Below are positions 44,297 to 57,434 of a stretch of 64,000 nucleotides of DNA, piece after piece. A program made the position numbers and the translations under genes. How positions within the stretch are numbered: position 1 is the stretch's first letter; the number at the start of each line of letters is the position of its first letter. The stretch lies in NCBI RefSeq assembly GCF_012035195.1, contig NZ_JAAVJH010000005.1, positions 1-64,000 of the forward strand. The letters are read 5' to 3'. The notes under the pieces were generated by a model. It worked only from the letters and a program-made list of their open reading frames with translations. It had not been told where the DNA came from and made no database searches. Source of the DNA: Sphingomonas corticis (GTDB lineage: Bacteria; Pseudomonadota; Alphaproteobacteria; Sphingomonadales; Sphingomonadaceae).

Positions 44297-44944
44297 TTAG
44301 CCCGCCGGGCTGGTCAGGATCGCTTCCACGGCGTCGACGATGCCGGTCAGCGCCTCCGGCCGGCTCCAGAAATGGTGGTCGCCGGTGTCGCTGCGGTCCA
44401 GCGCCGCCTCGCGCGCGGCGACCAGCGTCTGCAGCGCCAGACCGGCGAACAGCAGCCGCTGGTTCACCGTCGCCGCCGGCAGCGGCGCGAGCAGCCGGTG
44501 GACGTGCGCCAGGTAGCGCGCATAGCCCGGTGAATGCTCCGGCACCGTGGCGCTGAACAGCGCGCGGCGTTCGTTCTGCACGTTCACGATGAAGCGGAAG
44601 TACGTCTCGCCCTCGCCGGTGTCGCCGCCCAGGTCGATGCAGGGCATGACGTTGGCCTCCACCACCGCGCGCAGGTCCGGCTCGCCCGCCGCCTCGGCGG
44701 CGTCGAACAGGGCGCGGCGGCGGGCGTCGATCAGGTCGGCGCCGTCGATCAGCAGCTCGCGCAGAAGGTCGTCCTTGGTGCCGAAATAATAATGGACCGC
44801 GGCCGCGTTGCGCTGGCCCGCGGTCTCCACCACCTCGCGCATCCCCACCGCGGCGATGCCGCGCTCGGCGAACAGGCGGCGGGCGGCGCGCTTCAGCTCG
44901 TCGCGGGTGCCGCCGCGCGCGGGAGAGGAAGGGGCCGCCGTCAT
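44297..44944 (-). CDS. TetR-family transcriptional regulator
   Basis: A 215-residue TetR protein. The HTH is at about residues 15-60 (LFAERGIAAVGMREVVETAGQRNAAAVHYYFGTKDD), which resembles regulators with an HYYFGTK end that control lipid or envelope genes. The effector domain contains FRFIVNVQNERR. The target is unknown. It lies 50 bases from the flavodoxin-like gene, in the same direction and possibly in one transcript with it. Confidence 0.9.
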   Translation of the reverse strand: MTAAPSSPARGGTRDELKRAARRLFAERGIAAVGMREVVETAGQRNAAAVHYYFGTKDDLLRELLIDGADLIDARRRALFDAAEAAGEPDLRAVVEANVMPCIDLGGDTGEGETYFRFIVNVQNERRALFSATVPEHSPGYARYLAHVHRLLAPLPAATVNQRLLFAGLALQTLVAAREAALDRSDTGDHHFWSRPEALTGIVDAVEAILTSPAG

Positions 44945-44993
44945 CGTGGCGACGGACCATCCACCATGGATCGCCCCACCGCAAGGGCGCGCG

Positions 44994-45611
44994 TCACCCG
45001 CCCGCGCCGGGGATCGGCGACTCCTTCAAGAGCCGGGCTAGGTGCGCGGCGTTGGTGGCCAGCATCGCGGCGGTTTTCACCACCTTCTCCGGCGTCTCGT
45101 CCAGGTCCTTGAAGTCGGTCGAGCCATAGGCCTCGCCGACCCAGTAGACCGCGCCGACCGGCGGGATCGTCCAGCCCACGTCGTTGAGGCACTGAAACGC
45201 CTGCGCGGAGGAGACGTGCGCGCCGTCCTCGTTGCCGACGATCGCGGTGACGGCGACCTTGCCGTAGCTCGGCATCCGCCCTTCGTCGTCGGTCTCGGAG
45301 AGGAAGGCGTCCATGCGCTCCAGCACGCGCTTGGCGACGCTGCCCATCTGCCCCATCCAGATCGGACCGCCCAGGATCAGGATGTCGTGGTCGAGGATGC
45401 GGCGGCGCAGGTCCGGCCAGTCGTCGCCCGGCCCCTCGTCGCTCGTCACGCCGGGTAGGATGTTCAGCGCGGCGACCCGGACCGGATCGGAGACGGTGAC
45501 GCCCGCCTGTGCGAACGAATCGGAGACCACGCGCAGCATCGCGTCGGTCGAGGATGGCTCGGTGGCGTCGGCCTTGAGCGAACAATTCAGCGCGATCGCC
45601 GTCAGCGGCAT
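44994..45611 (-). CDS. flavodoxin-like NAD(P)H-dependent oxidoreductase
   Basis: A 205-residue flavoprotein. The FMN-binding loop region is LNCSLKADATEPSSTD, and the second segment is LILGGPIWMGQM. AGGAGAT precedes, and the second of two close ATGs (45611) has the right spacing. It resembles the WrbA/flavodoxin family of reductases acting on quinones or nitro compounds. The neighbouring TetR gene downstream could be its regulator. Confidence 0.85.
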   Translation of the reverse strand: MPLTAIALNCSLKADATEPSSTDAMLRVVSDSFAQAGVTVSDPVRVAALNILPGVTSDEGPGDDWPDLRRRILDHDILILGGPIWMGQMGSVAKRVLERMDAFLSETDDEGRMPSYGKVAVTAIVGNEDGAHVSSAQAFQCLNDVGWTIPPVGAVYWVGEAYGSTDFKDLDETPEKVVKTAAMLATNAAHLARLLKESPIPGAGG

Positions 45612-45645
45612 GGTCATCTCCTAACCTGGGGAAAGACCGAGCGTT

Positions 45646-46986
45646 TCAGCGCGGGCGCGGTTCCGCGGACAAGCGGCTCATCAGCACGGCGGCGCGCAGG
45701 GCCTGGCGCGGCAGGCTGGTGAGGTCGACCCACTCGCCCTCGGCATGGCTGCCTCCGCCCGCCGCGCCCAGCCCCGCCAGCACGGCGACGTGCGGCGACA
45801 CCCAGCCCGCGTCGGAGGCCCCGCGCTTCGCCGGGTCCCAGGGCGCCATCTGCGGCAGACCCAGGTCCGCGTTCACGCGGTTCAAGGCGGCGAGCAACGC
45901 GTCGTTGCGCGGATCGGGCGCCATCGGCGGCAGCGCATCGTTGAAGGTGATCGTGGCGCCGGTGCCCGGCAGATGCTGCGCGACGATCGCGCGCATCTTC
46001 GCCTGGACGCGATCGGCCTGCTGCGGCGACAGCGCGCGCAGATCGCCGCGCATCACCGCTTCCGCGGCGATGATGTTGGGCTTGCCGCTGGCCGTCGCGC
46101 GCACGCCATCGGCGTCCAGCGCAGCCGGGGTGCCGCCGACCATCAGACCGATGTTGTATGTGAGCGACGGTTCGGTCAGCTCCCGGCGAAAGGCGTCGGC
46201 GATCCGCGCGACCTCGTAGATCGCGCCGTAACCCGGCGGCCCGAAGACGATGCTGGAATGGCCGGTCTTGCCGGTCGTCTTCACCTCCCAGCTGATCGAC
46301 CCGCGCCGCGCCACCGTGCCGAAGTCGCGATCCTCCGACGTCACCAGCGCCTCGAACTCCAGCGCGACGTCCGCTTCCTTCGCCGCCGCCACGAGATCGG
46401 CGCGGGCGAGCGACGCCGGCTCGCCCGACCGCTCCTCGTCGCCGACCAGGACGACGGTGATGTCCGCCTTCGCCAGCGTGCCGGCCGCCTTCATCGCGCG
46501 CAATGCCGCCACGATGACCACGTCACCGCCCTTCATGTCGCTAGCGCCCGGACCCTCCGCTTCGTCTCCCTCGCGTTTCCACTTCTGGAACGGGCTGTCC
46601 GGCTCGAACACGGTGTCGAGATGGCCGATCAGCAGCAGCCGCTTGCCGCGCCCGTCGCCCTTGTGCGTCGCGATCAGATGGCCGGCGCGCCCCGTCGCGC
46701 GCATGTCGACCCAGCGCGTGGCGAAGCCGAGCTGCGCGAATTCCGGCACCAGCATGTCCGCCACCGCCTTCACGCCCGCCAGGTTCAGCGTGCCCGAATT
46801 CTGCTCCACCAGCTTCTGCAACAGCGCCTCGTGGCGCGCGACCTCCGCATCGACGGTCGTCTTCATGCGACGCTCGGCGGCGGTGGGCGCGGCGCCGGCG
46901 GGTGCGGCGTCGAGCGAGAGCACGGTCGCCAGGGCGGCGAGGATCGGCCGGGTGCCGTTGGCGAGCGCGGGCGCGCGGAACGTCAT
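45646..46986 (-). CDS. exported M20-family metallopeptidase (carboxypeptidase G2-like)
   Basis: A 446-residue zinc peptidase with a signal peptide (ILAALATVLSLDAAPAGA). The metal sites are GHLDTVFE (His, Asp), GASDMKGG (bridging Asp) and GDEERSGE (the catalytic and metal-binding Glu pair), as in glutamate carboxypeptidases. A dimerisation domain lies between. GGGGGAG precedes the ATG at 46986. It is divergent from the small exported protein at 47043. Confidence 0.92.
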   Translation of the reverse strand: MTFRAPALANGTRPILAALATVLSLDAAPAGAAPTAAERRMKTTVDAEVARHEALLQKLVEQNSGTLNLAGVKAVADMLVPEFAQLGFATRWVDMRATGRAGHLIATHKGDGRGKRLLLIGHLDTVFEPDSPFQKWKREGDEAEGPGASDMKGGDVVIVAALRAMKAAGTLAKADITVVLVGDEERSGEPASLARADLVAAAKEADVALEFEALVTSEDRDFGTVARRGSISWEVKTTGKTGHSSIVFGPPGYGAIYEVARIADAFRRELTEPSLTYNIGLMVGGTPAALDADGVRATASGKPNIIAAEAVMRGDLRALSPQQADRVQAKMRAIVAQHLPGTGATITFNDALPPMAPDPRNDALLAALNRVNADLGLPQMAPWDPAKRGASDAGWVSPHVAVLAGLGAAGGGSHAEGEWVDLTSLPRQALRAAVLMSRLSAEPRPR

Positions 46987-47042
46987 GCGTGGAACTCCCC
47001 CTTCGGCCGGCGGATTGTCGCACGGCAACGATGGAGAGTAAC

Positions 47043-47480
47043 ATGCGTAAAGCCGTCGCCGCCATGGCGATCCTGATGTTTGCCGCGCCGCTGGCGGCGC
47101 AGGGCAACGATCCCGCCGCCCCGCGCGCGCCGCTGGCGCAGGACCGCGGCTACGACAAGGACCAGCCGCGCACGCGCGCGATCAACGAGGCGGAACGGCC
47201 GGAGGTGCAGGAGGCGAACGACCTGTCGCTGGCGCAGGCGCGCACGATCGCGGCGCCGACGGTGCGCGGCAACGCCGCCAACGAGGCACGCTACGAGGCC
47301 GACATCGCCGCCTATCGCGACATGCTGCGCCAGCACCGCCGCGACGTGCGCGCCTATGCCCGGCAGGAGCGCGCCTACGCGAAGGCGATGGCCGACTGGC
47401 GCGCCCAGGTCGCCGCCTGCGACGCCGGCAACCGGCGGGCGTGCAACCTGCCGACGCCCGATCCGATGAGCTATATGTGA
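47043..47480 (+). CDS. small exported protein of unknown function
   Basis: A 145-residue protein with a signal peptide (MRKAVAAMAILMFAAPLAAQ). The mature part is charged and mostly helical; DMLRQHRRDVRAYARQERAY may form a coiled coil, and two late cysteines (Cys in AACDAGNRRACN) could form a disulfide. GGAG lies six bases before the ATG at 47043. No family is recognised. Confidence 0.75.
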   Translation: MRKAVAAMAILMFAAPLAAQGNDPAAPRAPLAQDRGYDKDQPRTRAINEAERPEVQEANDLSLAQARTIAAPTVRGNAANEARYEADIAAYRDMLRQHRRDVRAYARQERAYAKAMADWRAQVAACDAGNRRACNLPTPDPMSYM

Positions 47481-47645
47481 GGTGAGGGAGCGGGTCTTTG
47501 CCGGGGCAGACTTGCCGGCGTAACGCCCAAACTCCGTTCGCGACGAGCGAAGTCGAAGCGCTCTCCTTTCCGACCGGTAGGTGACCGGCGGCACGGGAAG
47601 GACAGCGCCTCGGTTTCGCGCGGTACGAATGGAGATATCCGGCCA

Positions 47646-47670
47646 GACGACGCGGCAACGCTGCGTCGTC
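47646..47670. terminator. hairpin between hypothetical gene and glnA
   Basis: GACGACGC (47646-47653) and GCGTCGTC (47663-47670) form an 8-bp stem with a 9-base loop, 165 bases past the + strand gene's stop. No T-run follows. It may stop transcription or be a chance repeat in this high-GC gap. Confidence 0.35.
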
Positions 47671-47708
47671 GATCCTCGCTTCGCAAGGTCGGCCGGCCTT
47701 CGCGGTCT

Positions 47709-47731
47709 CGCGGGCAGCACCGCTGCCCGCG
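47709..47731 (-). terminator. hairpin just after glnA
   Basis: A perfect 10-bp stem (CGCGGGCAGC with GCTGCCCGCG, loop of 3) begins seven bases beyond the glnA stop. It has no T-run on the minus strand. The strength and place fit a terminator or an mRNA 3'-end stabiliser. Confidence 0.65.
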
Positions 47732-47737
47732 TGCCGC

Positions 47738-49150
47738 TCAGGCGCTGTAGTACATGTCGTACTCGACCGGGCTCGGCGTCATCTCCCAGCGCGCGACCTC
47801 GGACCACTTCAGCTCGACGTACGCCTCGATCTGGTCCTTCGTGAACACGTCGCCCTTCAAGAGGAAGTCGTGATCCGCGGTCAGCGAGTCGAGCGCCTCG
47901 CGCAGGGACGCGCAGACGGTCGGCACCTCGGCCAGCTCGGCGGGCGGCAGGTCGTACAGGTTCTTGTCCATCGCCTCGCCGGGGTGGATGCGGTTCTGGA
48001 TGCCGTCCAGGCCCGCCATCAGCAGCGCGGCATAGGCGAGATAGGGGTTCGCCATCGCGTCAGGGAAGCGCACTTCCACGCGCTTGCTCTTCGGACCGGT
48101 GCCATAGGGGATGCGGCAGGAGGCCGAACGGTTGCGCGCCGAGTAGGCGAGCAGCACCGGTGCCTCGTACCCGGGCACCAGCCGCTTGTAGCTGTTCGTC
48201 GTCGGATTGGTGAAGGCGTTGATCGCCTTGGCATGCTTGATGATGCCGCCGATGAAGAACAGGCACGTCTCGCTGAGGCCGGCATAGCCGTTGCCGGCGA
48301 ACAGCGGCTCCTTGCCCTGCCAGATCGAGAAGTGCGTGTGCATTCCCGATCCATTGTCCTCCTTGATCGGCTTCGGCATGAACGTCGCCGACTTGCCGTA
48401 GGCGTGCGCGACCTGGTGCACGACGTACTTGTAGATCTGCATCCGGTCGGCGGTGGTCGTCAGCGTGCCGAAGGTGAGGCCCAGCTCGTGCTGCGCCGCC
48501 GCCACCTCGTGGTGGTGCTTGTCGCAGGGCAGACCCATCTCGAGCATGGTCGAGACCATCTCGCCGCGGATGTCGACCGCGCTGTCGACGGGGGCGACGG
48601 GGAAATAGCCGCCCTTGGCGCGCGGGCGATGGGCGAGGTTCCCGCCCTCATACTCGCGACCGGTGTTGGTCGGCAGTTCGATGTCGTCGATCTTGAAGTA
48701 GGATTCGGCGTAGTTCGTGTCGAACTGCACGTTGTCGAACATGAAGAACTCGGCTTCCGGCCCGACATAGACGGTGTCGCCGATGCCGGTCGAGGCGACA
48801 TAGGCCTCCGCGCGCTTCGCCGTGGTGCGCGGGTCGCGGCTGTAGCCCTCGCCGGTCGACGGCTCGACGATGTCGCAGAACACGATCAGCATCGGCGTGG
48901 CGGAGAAGGGATCGGTGTAGACCGCGTCCAGATCCGGCTTCAGGATCATGTCGCTCTCGTTGATCGCCTTCCAGCCCTCGATCGAGCTGCCGTCGAACAT
49001 CAGGCCGTCGGTCCACTCGTCCTCGCCCATCACCGAGGCGACCATCGTCAGATGCTGCCACTTCCCCTTGGGATCGGTGAAGCGCAGGTCGACCCACTCG
49101 ATCTCCTCGTCCTTGATCTTGCTCAGAACGTCTGCGGCCGTGTTCGCCAT
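47738..49150 (-). CDS. glnA: glutamine synthetase type I
   Basis: A 470-residue GlnA that makes glutamine from glutamate, ammonia and [24 protein letters not shown], the metal-site [16 protein letters not shown] and [11 protein letters not shown] motifs are present. Tyr399 in KNLYDLPP is the adenylylation site, which marks the GSI-beta form controlled by GlnE. It is downstream of glnB in the same direction, separated by a 101-base repeat element. Confidence 0.98.
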   Translation of the reverse strand: MANTAADVLSKIKDEEIEWVDLRFTDPKGKWQHLTMVASVMGEDEWTDGLMFDGSSIEGWKAINESDMILKPDLDAVYTDPFSATPMLIVFCDIVEPSTGEGYSRDPRTTAKRAEAYVASTGIGDTVYVGPEAEFFMFDNVQFDTNYAESYFKIDDIELPTNTGREYEGGNLAHRPRAKGGYFPVAPVDSAVDIRGEMVSTMLEMGLPCDKHHHEVAAAQHELGLTFGTLTTTADRMQIYKYVVHQVAHAYGKSATFMPKPIKEDNGSGMHTHFSIWQGKEPLFAGNGYAGLSETCLFFIGGIIKHAKAINAFTNPTTNSYKRLVPGYEAPVLLAYSARNRSASCRIPYGTGPKSKRVEVRFPDAMANPYLAYAALLMAGLDGIQNRIHPGEAMDKNLYDLPPAELAEVPTVCASLREALDSLTADHDFLLKGDVFTKDQIEAYVELKWSEVARWEMTPSPVEYDMYYSA

Positions 49151-49174
49151 GTCGAAGTCTTTCCTCGTTCGCGT

Positions 49175-49275
49175 TTCCCGTCCCGCTGGCGGGAGGGGTT
49201 AGGGGAGGGGAGTGCCGCGACCGCGACGACCGCGGCCAGGCCCACCCCCGACCCCTCCCGCCGGCGGGAGGGGAA
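49175..49275. repeat. 101-bp element with 35-bp inverted repeats in the glnB-glnA gap
   Basis: Arms at 49175-49209 and 49241-49275 match at 30 of 35 positions, and each arm is itself a hairpin (the right one CCCCTCCCGCC/GGCGGGAGGGG, perfect). It has the structure of a small non-autonomous insertion element or a REP-like repeat. It lies inside an operon, so it would form a large hairpin in the glnBA transcript. Confidence 0.7.
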
Positions 49276-49283
49276 AAATGGGA

Positions 49284-52461
<3,178 letters not shown>

Positions 52462-52603
52462 CCCCGTTCCCCTCCCGCTTGGTGCCGGCGTCGCCGGTCG
52501 TTCGCACGATGGTGGCGCGAAAGCCGAACGATGGGAAGGGTGTAGCGCGATGTTAAGTTTGCGCGGGCTACGGCGGTATCCGGGGACGGAGGAATCGATC
52601 GAC

Positions 52604-53704
52604 ATGCGTATCATCAGGCAGCGCCTGACCCATGCGGCGCTGGCCTTTCCGCTGCTGCTGACCGGCTGCGGCGGGGAGGGGGGCGGGGACGGCAGCTCTT
52701 CGACGCCGATCGTCGTCGCGCCGGCGCCCGCGCCCAGCCCGTCGCCGACCGCCAGCGTGCCCGCGCCGTCGCCCAGCCCTACGTCCGCACCCACGCCCAC
52801 CAGCGTCGTGGTGCCACCGGCCCCGCCGCGCCCGGCGAGCTGGGCTGCGGGTGCGGCGGCGCTCTATACCAGCGCGCCCGACGTGCCCGGCTGCCGCACG
52901 GGAACGCTGGCGCAGGCAGTCAAGGATGACGTGCTGCTGCGCATGAACGCGCTGCGCGCACTCCACGGTCTCGCCCCGGTGACGTACAACGAGGCCGACG
53001 ACGCGCAGATGATGCAGTCGTCGCTGATGATGGCGGCGAACGGCGCGCTGGAGCACACGCCCCCCTCCACGTGGAAGTGCTGGTCGCAGACCGGCTACGA
53101 CGGGTCGAGCACGGGCAACCTCTACGGCGGCACGATCTCGCCCTTCCTCGTCTGGTCGACCGAGGACGACTTCATCGGCGGCTGGATGACCGAGGTGAAC
53201 AACCTGATCGCCAACAACGTCGGGCACCGCCGCTGGATGCTGGACCCGTTCCTCGGCAAGATCGCCTACGGCCGCGTCGCGCAGGTGCTGGCCGACGGCA
53301 AGCGGACCGACGCGGCGACGCTGAAGGTGTTCAACTTCACGGGCGGCGTGCCCGCGCCGTCCACGGTGCCGGCCTTTGTCGCCTATCCGCAGGGGGACTA
53401 TCCGGCGCGCTGGTTCGACACGCGCGCCCTGCTGTCCTTCTCCGCCATCTCCAGCACGGCCAGCCGCGGCGCGAACGGAAACGTCAGCTTCGCCAATGCG
53501 ACGATCACCGTGCGCGATCCCGGCGGCACCGCGCTGGCGGTCAGCGAGGTGTCGTTCGACAACGTCGGCTACGGCATTCCGAACAACCTGCAGTGGAAGC
53601 TCGCCGGACTGCAGAGCAACGTGCGCTACGCGGTGACGATCGCCAACGTGCGGGTCGCCGGCGCCGCGCGCACCTATGACTACACCTTCCGGATCGTGCC
53701 GTAG
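52604..53704 (+). CDS. CAP/SCP-domain lipoprotein
   Basis: A 366-residue protein with a lipobox (LLLTGCGG) followed by a long Pro/Ser/Ala-rich linker (about residues 30-85). A CAP (cysteine-rich secretory protein, SCP/PR1) domain follows, with RMNALRALHGLAPVTYNEADDAQMMQ and NVGHRRWMLDP as its core motifs. GGAGG lies 11 bases ahead of the ATG. Such proteins are surface or periplasmic and their bacterial role is poorly known. It is divergent from the PQQ dehydrogenase. Confidence 0.85.
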   Translation: MRIIRQRLTHAALAFPLLLTGCGGEGGGDGSSSTPIVVAPAPAPSPSPTASVPAPSPSPTSAPTPTSVVVPPAPPRPASWAAGAAALYTSAPDVPGCRTGTLAQAVKDDVLLRMNALRALHGLAPVTYNEADDAQMMQSSLMMAANGALEHTPPSTWKCWSQTGYDGSSTGNLYGGTISPFLVWSTEDDFIGGWMTEVNNLIANNVGHRRWMLDPFLGKIAYGRVAQVLADGKRTDAATLKVFNFTGGVPAPSTVPAFVAYPQGDYPARWFDTRALLSFSAISSTASRGANGNVSFANATITVRDPGGTALAVSEVSFDNVGYGIPNNLQWKLAGLQSNVRYAVTIANVRVAGAARTYDYTFRIVP

Positions 53705-53746
53705 GGGAACGCCATGTCGGGGGCGCCGGGAAAGCCCGACGCCGCG

Positions 53747-55750
53747 CTACGGCCGCCCCTCGAACCGGTATTCGTGCTGGCTGTCGCGCACGACCAGCGC
53801 ACGCTTTCCGTCCTTGTCGTCCACGACCATGGGGAAGCCGAGGAAGGTCGGCTCCAGCGTGACGAACGACAGCGTGCCGTCGTCGTTCCGGCGCGAGGCC
53901 ATCGGCACCTTGCCCAGCGTGGGGAAGTCGAAGGTCACGCCGGTCTTCCCGCCGCGTTCCACGGTGAAGCCGCCGAGTTCCGGACTGGCGTAGGCCGATG
54001 CCAGCTTCGCCACCGCGGCCGGATCCGCCGGGATCGTCAGCCGCTTGCGTTCCGCCTCGATCTCGCCGGCGTAGCGCGCGGCGGAGGCCCTGACGTCGCC
54101 CGCCGCCTCCGCCCGCCCACCGTAGAGCAGTTCCATCAACCGCCGCGCGAAGGGGCGTAGCAGCGCGCGCCCGTTGTCGGCATTGGTCAGCAGCACCGCG
54201 CCGACGCCGGCGGCGGGAACGAGCATGATGTCGCTCTTGTACCCGCCCATGCTGCCACCGTGGTGGACCACCTCCACCCCGCCCATCTTCTCCGTCTCCA
54301 GCCCCATGCCGTAGAATTCATCCTCCCCGGTCGGCACGTTGGGGATGCGCCGCTGGAGCAGGTTCTTCGTGCTGACCCATTGCCGCCCGTCGTCGGTCTT
54401 CCCCTCGTTCAGCTCGAAGCGGACGTACTTGATGAGGTCGTTGGCGCTGGACCACGCGCCGCCGGCGGGGCGGAACGGGAAGACCGCGCGGTTCAGCAGC
54501 ATTGCGTTTGCGACGGAAGCGACCGGCCGGCCGTCGATCGCGTCGCCGTGGGGGCGCGCCCAGTTGCGCTTCATCGCCTGGTCGAAATCGAAGTAGGTCG
54601 CAGTCATGCCGAGCGGGCGGAACACCTTCTCCTGCATCGCCGCGTCGAAGGCGCGCCCCAGCTCCCATTGCGGGTGGACGAGGTGCCCGCCGACATAGCC
54701 CGCGGCGGATGCCATCAGGTTGTTGTACTGGAACACCTCGCCGAAGCCGCTGGTCGGCTGCGTGTCGGCCAGCTGCGCGAACGTGTCCGAGGCAGGGGTG
54801 GTCGGCAGCGTGTTGAACAACCAGATGAAGTCCTTGCGCGGCAGGCCGGTGCACGCGCAGACCAGATGCTTGACCAGCACCCTCGACGTCGTCTCCGCGC
54901 TGCCGAGGCGGAATTGCGGATAGACCTGCGTCACGGGCTGCTCCCAGCCGAGCTTTCGCTCGTCCACCAGCCGCGCCAGCAGCAGCGTCGCCATGCCCTT
55001 GGTATTGCTGGCGATCATGAACTGGGTATCGGCGTCTACCGGCGTGGGATCACCCAACTCGCGCACGCCCAGGCCCGTCGAATAGAAGGTCCGCTTGCCG
55101 TCGGTCAGCGCGAAGGAGGCGCCGGGGACGCCCAGCTCCTTCATCGACGTCTCGACGAAGGCGCGCAGCTGCGCGATCCGCGCGGCGTCGAGCGGCCTGG
55201 CGGTCCGGCCGGCGAAGCTCTCCTTGGCGTAGCCGGCCGGGCAAAGGCTCTGCGACACCAGCGCCGCCGCGGCGCCGCGCTTCTCAAACGTCGCCTCGCT
55301 CCCGTCGGCGATCATCACCGTCCAGCGCTGGCCTGCGCGCATCGCCGCGCCCTGGATGAAGCGCTTCTCGTTGGGCGACGTCTCGTAGGAGAAGACGGGG
55401 CGCTCGTCCCAGCCGTCCTTGGCGGCGCGCGGGCTGACCAGCTTGGGCGTGCGCACCGCCTCGGCCGGACGCCACGCCTTCCACGCCGCCGCCATGGCCG
55501 CGGTCGCATCAGCGGCGGCGCCCACGTCGACGATCGCGATCGTCAGGTCGCCCTCGGGTGCGGAGACGGTGGTGACGGTGTCGCCCGCCTGCGCGCGGAT
55601 CCATGCCTTGGGCAGGGTGAAGCCGGTGCCACCCGGCGTGGCGATCGCCTGGTCGGCGGCGGCGGCAGCAGCGGGTTGCTGCGCCCATGCGGGCATGGGC
55701 GACAGGGCCGTGGTGACGAGCAGCAGCGGCGCGAGCAGACGAACGGTCAT
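53747..55750 (-). CDS. exported serine hydrolase, beta-lactamase class C-like
   Basis: A 667-residue protein with a signal peptide (LLAPLLLVTTALSPMPAWAQ). A first domain of about 150 residues is of unknown type. The serine-hydrolase domain then shows S-X-X-K (SNTKGMATL), Y-X-N (QYNNLMAS) and the HXG motif (VHHGGSMGGY), as in class C beta-lactamases and D-aminopeptidases. A C-terminal beta domain follows. Such enzymes act on peptides or esters in the envelope, and lactam resistance need not be implied. Confidence 0.88.
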   Translation of the reverse strand: MTVRLLAPLLLVTTALSPMPAWAQQPAAAAAADQAIATPGGTGFTLPKAWIRAQAGDTVTTVSAPEGDLTIAIVDVGAAADATAAMAAAWKAWRPAEAVRTPKLVSPRAAKDGWDERPVFSYETSPNEKRFIQGAAMRAGQRWTVMIADGSEATFEKRGAAAALVSQSLCPAGYAKESFAGRTARPLDAARIAQLRAFVETSMKELGVPGASFALTDGKRTFYSTGLGVRELGDPTPVDADTQFMIASNTKGMATLLLARLVDERKLGWEQPVTQVYPQFRLGSAETTSRVLVKHLVCACTGLPRKDFIWLFNTLPTTPASDTFAQLADTQPTSGFGEVFQYNNLMASAAGYVGGHLVHPQWELGRAFDAAMQEKVFRPLGMTATYFDFDQAMKRNWARPHGDAIDGRPVASVANAMLLNRAVFPFRPAGGAWSSANDLIKYVRFELNEGKTDDGRQWVSTKNLLQRRIPNVPTGEDEFYGMGLETEKMGGVEVVHHGGSMGGYKSDIMLVPAAGVGAVLLTNADNGRALLRPFARRLMELLYGGRAEAAGDVRASAARYAGEIEAERKRLTIPADPAAVAKLASAYASPELGGFTVERGGKTGVTFDFPTLGKVPMASRRNDDGTLSFVTLEPTFLGFPMVVDDKDGKRALVVRDSQHEYRFEGRP

Positions 55751-55785
55751 GAAGCGATATCCCCCCGGTTATCGAGGGGCGGACG

Positions 55786-56616
55786 CTATGCCGGGTAGGG
55801 CGGCCTGTCGAGTCCCGCGGGCGAGGTGGTAAAGATCTCGCACCCGTCCTCGGTGATGCCGATCGAATGCTCGAACTGCGCCGACAGCGACCGGTCGCGC
55901 GTCACGGCGGTCCAGCCGTCGTCCAGCAGCTTCACGTCGGGCCGACCGATGTTGATCATCGGCTCGATCGTGAAGATCATGCCCGGCTTCAGCTCCGGCC
56001 CGGTGCCGGGCCGGCCGACGTGGACGACCTCCGGCGCGTCGTGGAACAGACGGCCCAGGCCATGCCCGCAGAAATCGCGCACCACGCCGTAGCGATGCGC
56101 CTCCGCGTGGCGCTGGATCGCGTGGGCGACGTCGCCCATCGTGTTGCCGGGCCGCGCCTGCTCGATGCCGATCATCAAGCATTCGTAGGTCACGTCGACC
56201 AGCCGCCGCGCCTTCAGCGGCACGTCGCCGATCAGGTACATGCGGCTGGAATCGCCGTGCCACCCGTCGACGATCGGCGTCACGTCGACGTTCACGATCT
56301 CGCCCGATTTCAGTTGCCGCTCGCCGGGGATGCCGTGGCACACGACGTGGTTGATCGAGATGCAGCTGGAGTGGGTGTAGCCGCGATAGCCCAGCGTCGC
56401 CGGCGTGCCGCCGTTCGCGGCGACGAAGTCGTAGATCAGCCGGTCGATCTCCGCCGTGGTGACGCCTGGCACCATGTGCGGCACCAGCATGTCGAGCGTC
56501 TCGGCGGCCAGGCGCCCGGCCTTGTGCATCCCCGCGAAGGCCTCGCGCCCGTGCAGCTTGATCGCGCCGGTGCGCCCCAGCGGCGCGTCGGAAGTGACGG
56601 TGACGTAATCGGTCAT
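55786..56616 (-). CDS. map: methionine aminopeptidase type I
   Basis: A 276-residue dinuclear metal enzyme that removes the initiator methionine. Metal and catalytic residues are in HGIPGERQLKSGEIVNVDVTP (His, Asp), WHGDSSRMY (Asp), the GHGLGRLFHDAP segment (His), and FTIEPMIN and the late QFEHSIGI (Glu). Length is normal. It sits in core chromosome and is divergent from the CinA-like gene. Confidence 0.97.
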   Translation of the reverse strand: MTDYVTVTSDAPLGRTGAIKLHGREAFAGMHKAGRLAAETLDMLVPHMVPGVTTAEIDRLIYDFVAANGGTPATLGYRGYTHSSCISINHVVCHGIPGERQLKSGEIVNVDVTPIVDGWHGDSSRMYLIGDVPLKARRLVDVTYECLMIGIEQARPGNTMGDVAHAIQRHAEAHRYGVVRDFCGHGLGRLFHDAPEVVHVGRPGTGPELKPGMIFTIEPMINIGRPDVKLLDDGWTAVTRDRSLSAQFEHSIGITEDGCEIFTTSPAGLDRPPYPA

Positions 56617-56666
56617 GACCGCGATATAGCGTGACGCGCGGCGCTTTGCGAGGTTATGCCCCGGGG

Positions 56667-57425
56667 ATGGCAGAGGAACGCATCTTCACCGCCGCGCTGG
56701 TCGTCATCGGCGACGAGATCCTGTCGGGGCGCACGCAGGACAAGAACGTGGCGCAGATCGCGCAGTGGCTGAACGTGCAGGGCATCCGCCTGGCGGAGGT
56801 GCGCGTGGTCGCCGACCAGGAGGAGGCGATCGTGGAGGCGGTGAACACGCTGCGTGCGCGCAACGACTATCTGTTCACCACGGGCGGCATCGGCCCGACG
56901 CACGACGACATCACCGTGGACGCGATTGCCGCCGCGCTGGGCACCGGCGTGACGCATCACCCCAAGGCGGTCGCCACGCTGACCCGCTACTACGAGACGC
57001 GCGGCGGCGTAACGCAGGCGCGGCTGCGCATGGCGCGCGTGCCAGAGGGGGCGGAATTGATCGAGAACCGCGTGTCCGGTGCCCCGGGTATCCGCATCGG
57101 CAACATCTTCATCATGGCGGGCGTGCCGCATATCACGGCCGGCATGCTCGATGCGCTGACCGGCACGCTGGAGGGCGGGCGACCGGTGGTCAGCAAGACG
57201 ATCGGCGGCTGGGTGGCGGAGAGCGAGGTGGCCGACATCCTGCGGGAGGCGGAGAAGGCGCACGCCGGCGTGGCGATCGGCAGCTACCCGTTCTTCCGGG
57301 AAGGACGCGTCGGCGCCAATTTCGTCGTCCGCTCGCCGGACGAGGTGCTGGTGGACCGCTGCCTGGCCGATCTGACGCGCGCGCTGGAGGGGGCGGGGCA
57401 CGTGGTGACGGGCGGGGGCATCTAA
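56667..57425 (+). CDS. CinA-like protein with molybdopterin-binding fold
   Basis: A 252-residue protein with the MoCF/CinA N-terminal fold ([16 protein letters not shown], then [14 protein letters not shown]). Only the first domain of CinA is present; the C-terminal nicotinamide-nucleotide amidase is missing. Stand-alone copies are common in alphaproteobacteria. The start at 56667 gives MAEERIF with a GGGG run ahead. It may hydrolyse nucleotide-sugars or ADP-ribose, but this is not shown. Confidence 0.88.
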   Translation: MAEERIFTAALVVIGDEILSGRTQDKNVAQIAQWLNVQGIRLAEVRVVADQEEAIVEAVNTLRARNDYLFTTGGIGPTHDDITVDAIAAALGTGVTHHPKAVATLTRYYETRGGVTQARLRMARVPEGAELIENRVSGAPGIRIGNIFIMAGVPHITAGMLDALTGTLEGGRPVVSKTIGGWVAESEVADILREAEKAHAGVAIGSYPFFREGRVGANFVVRSPDEVLVDRCLADLTRALEGAGHVVTGGGI

Positions 57426-57434
57426 TTCCTCGCA

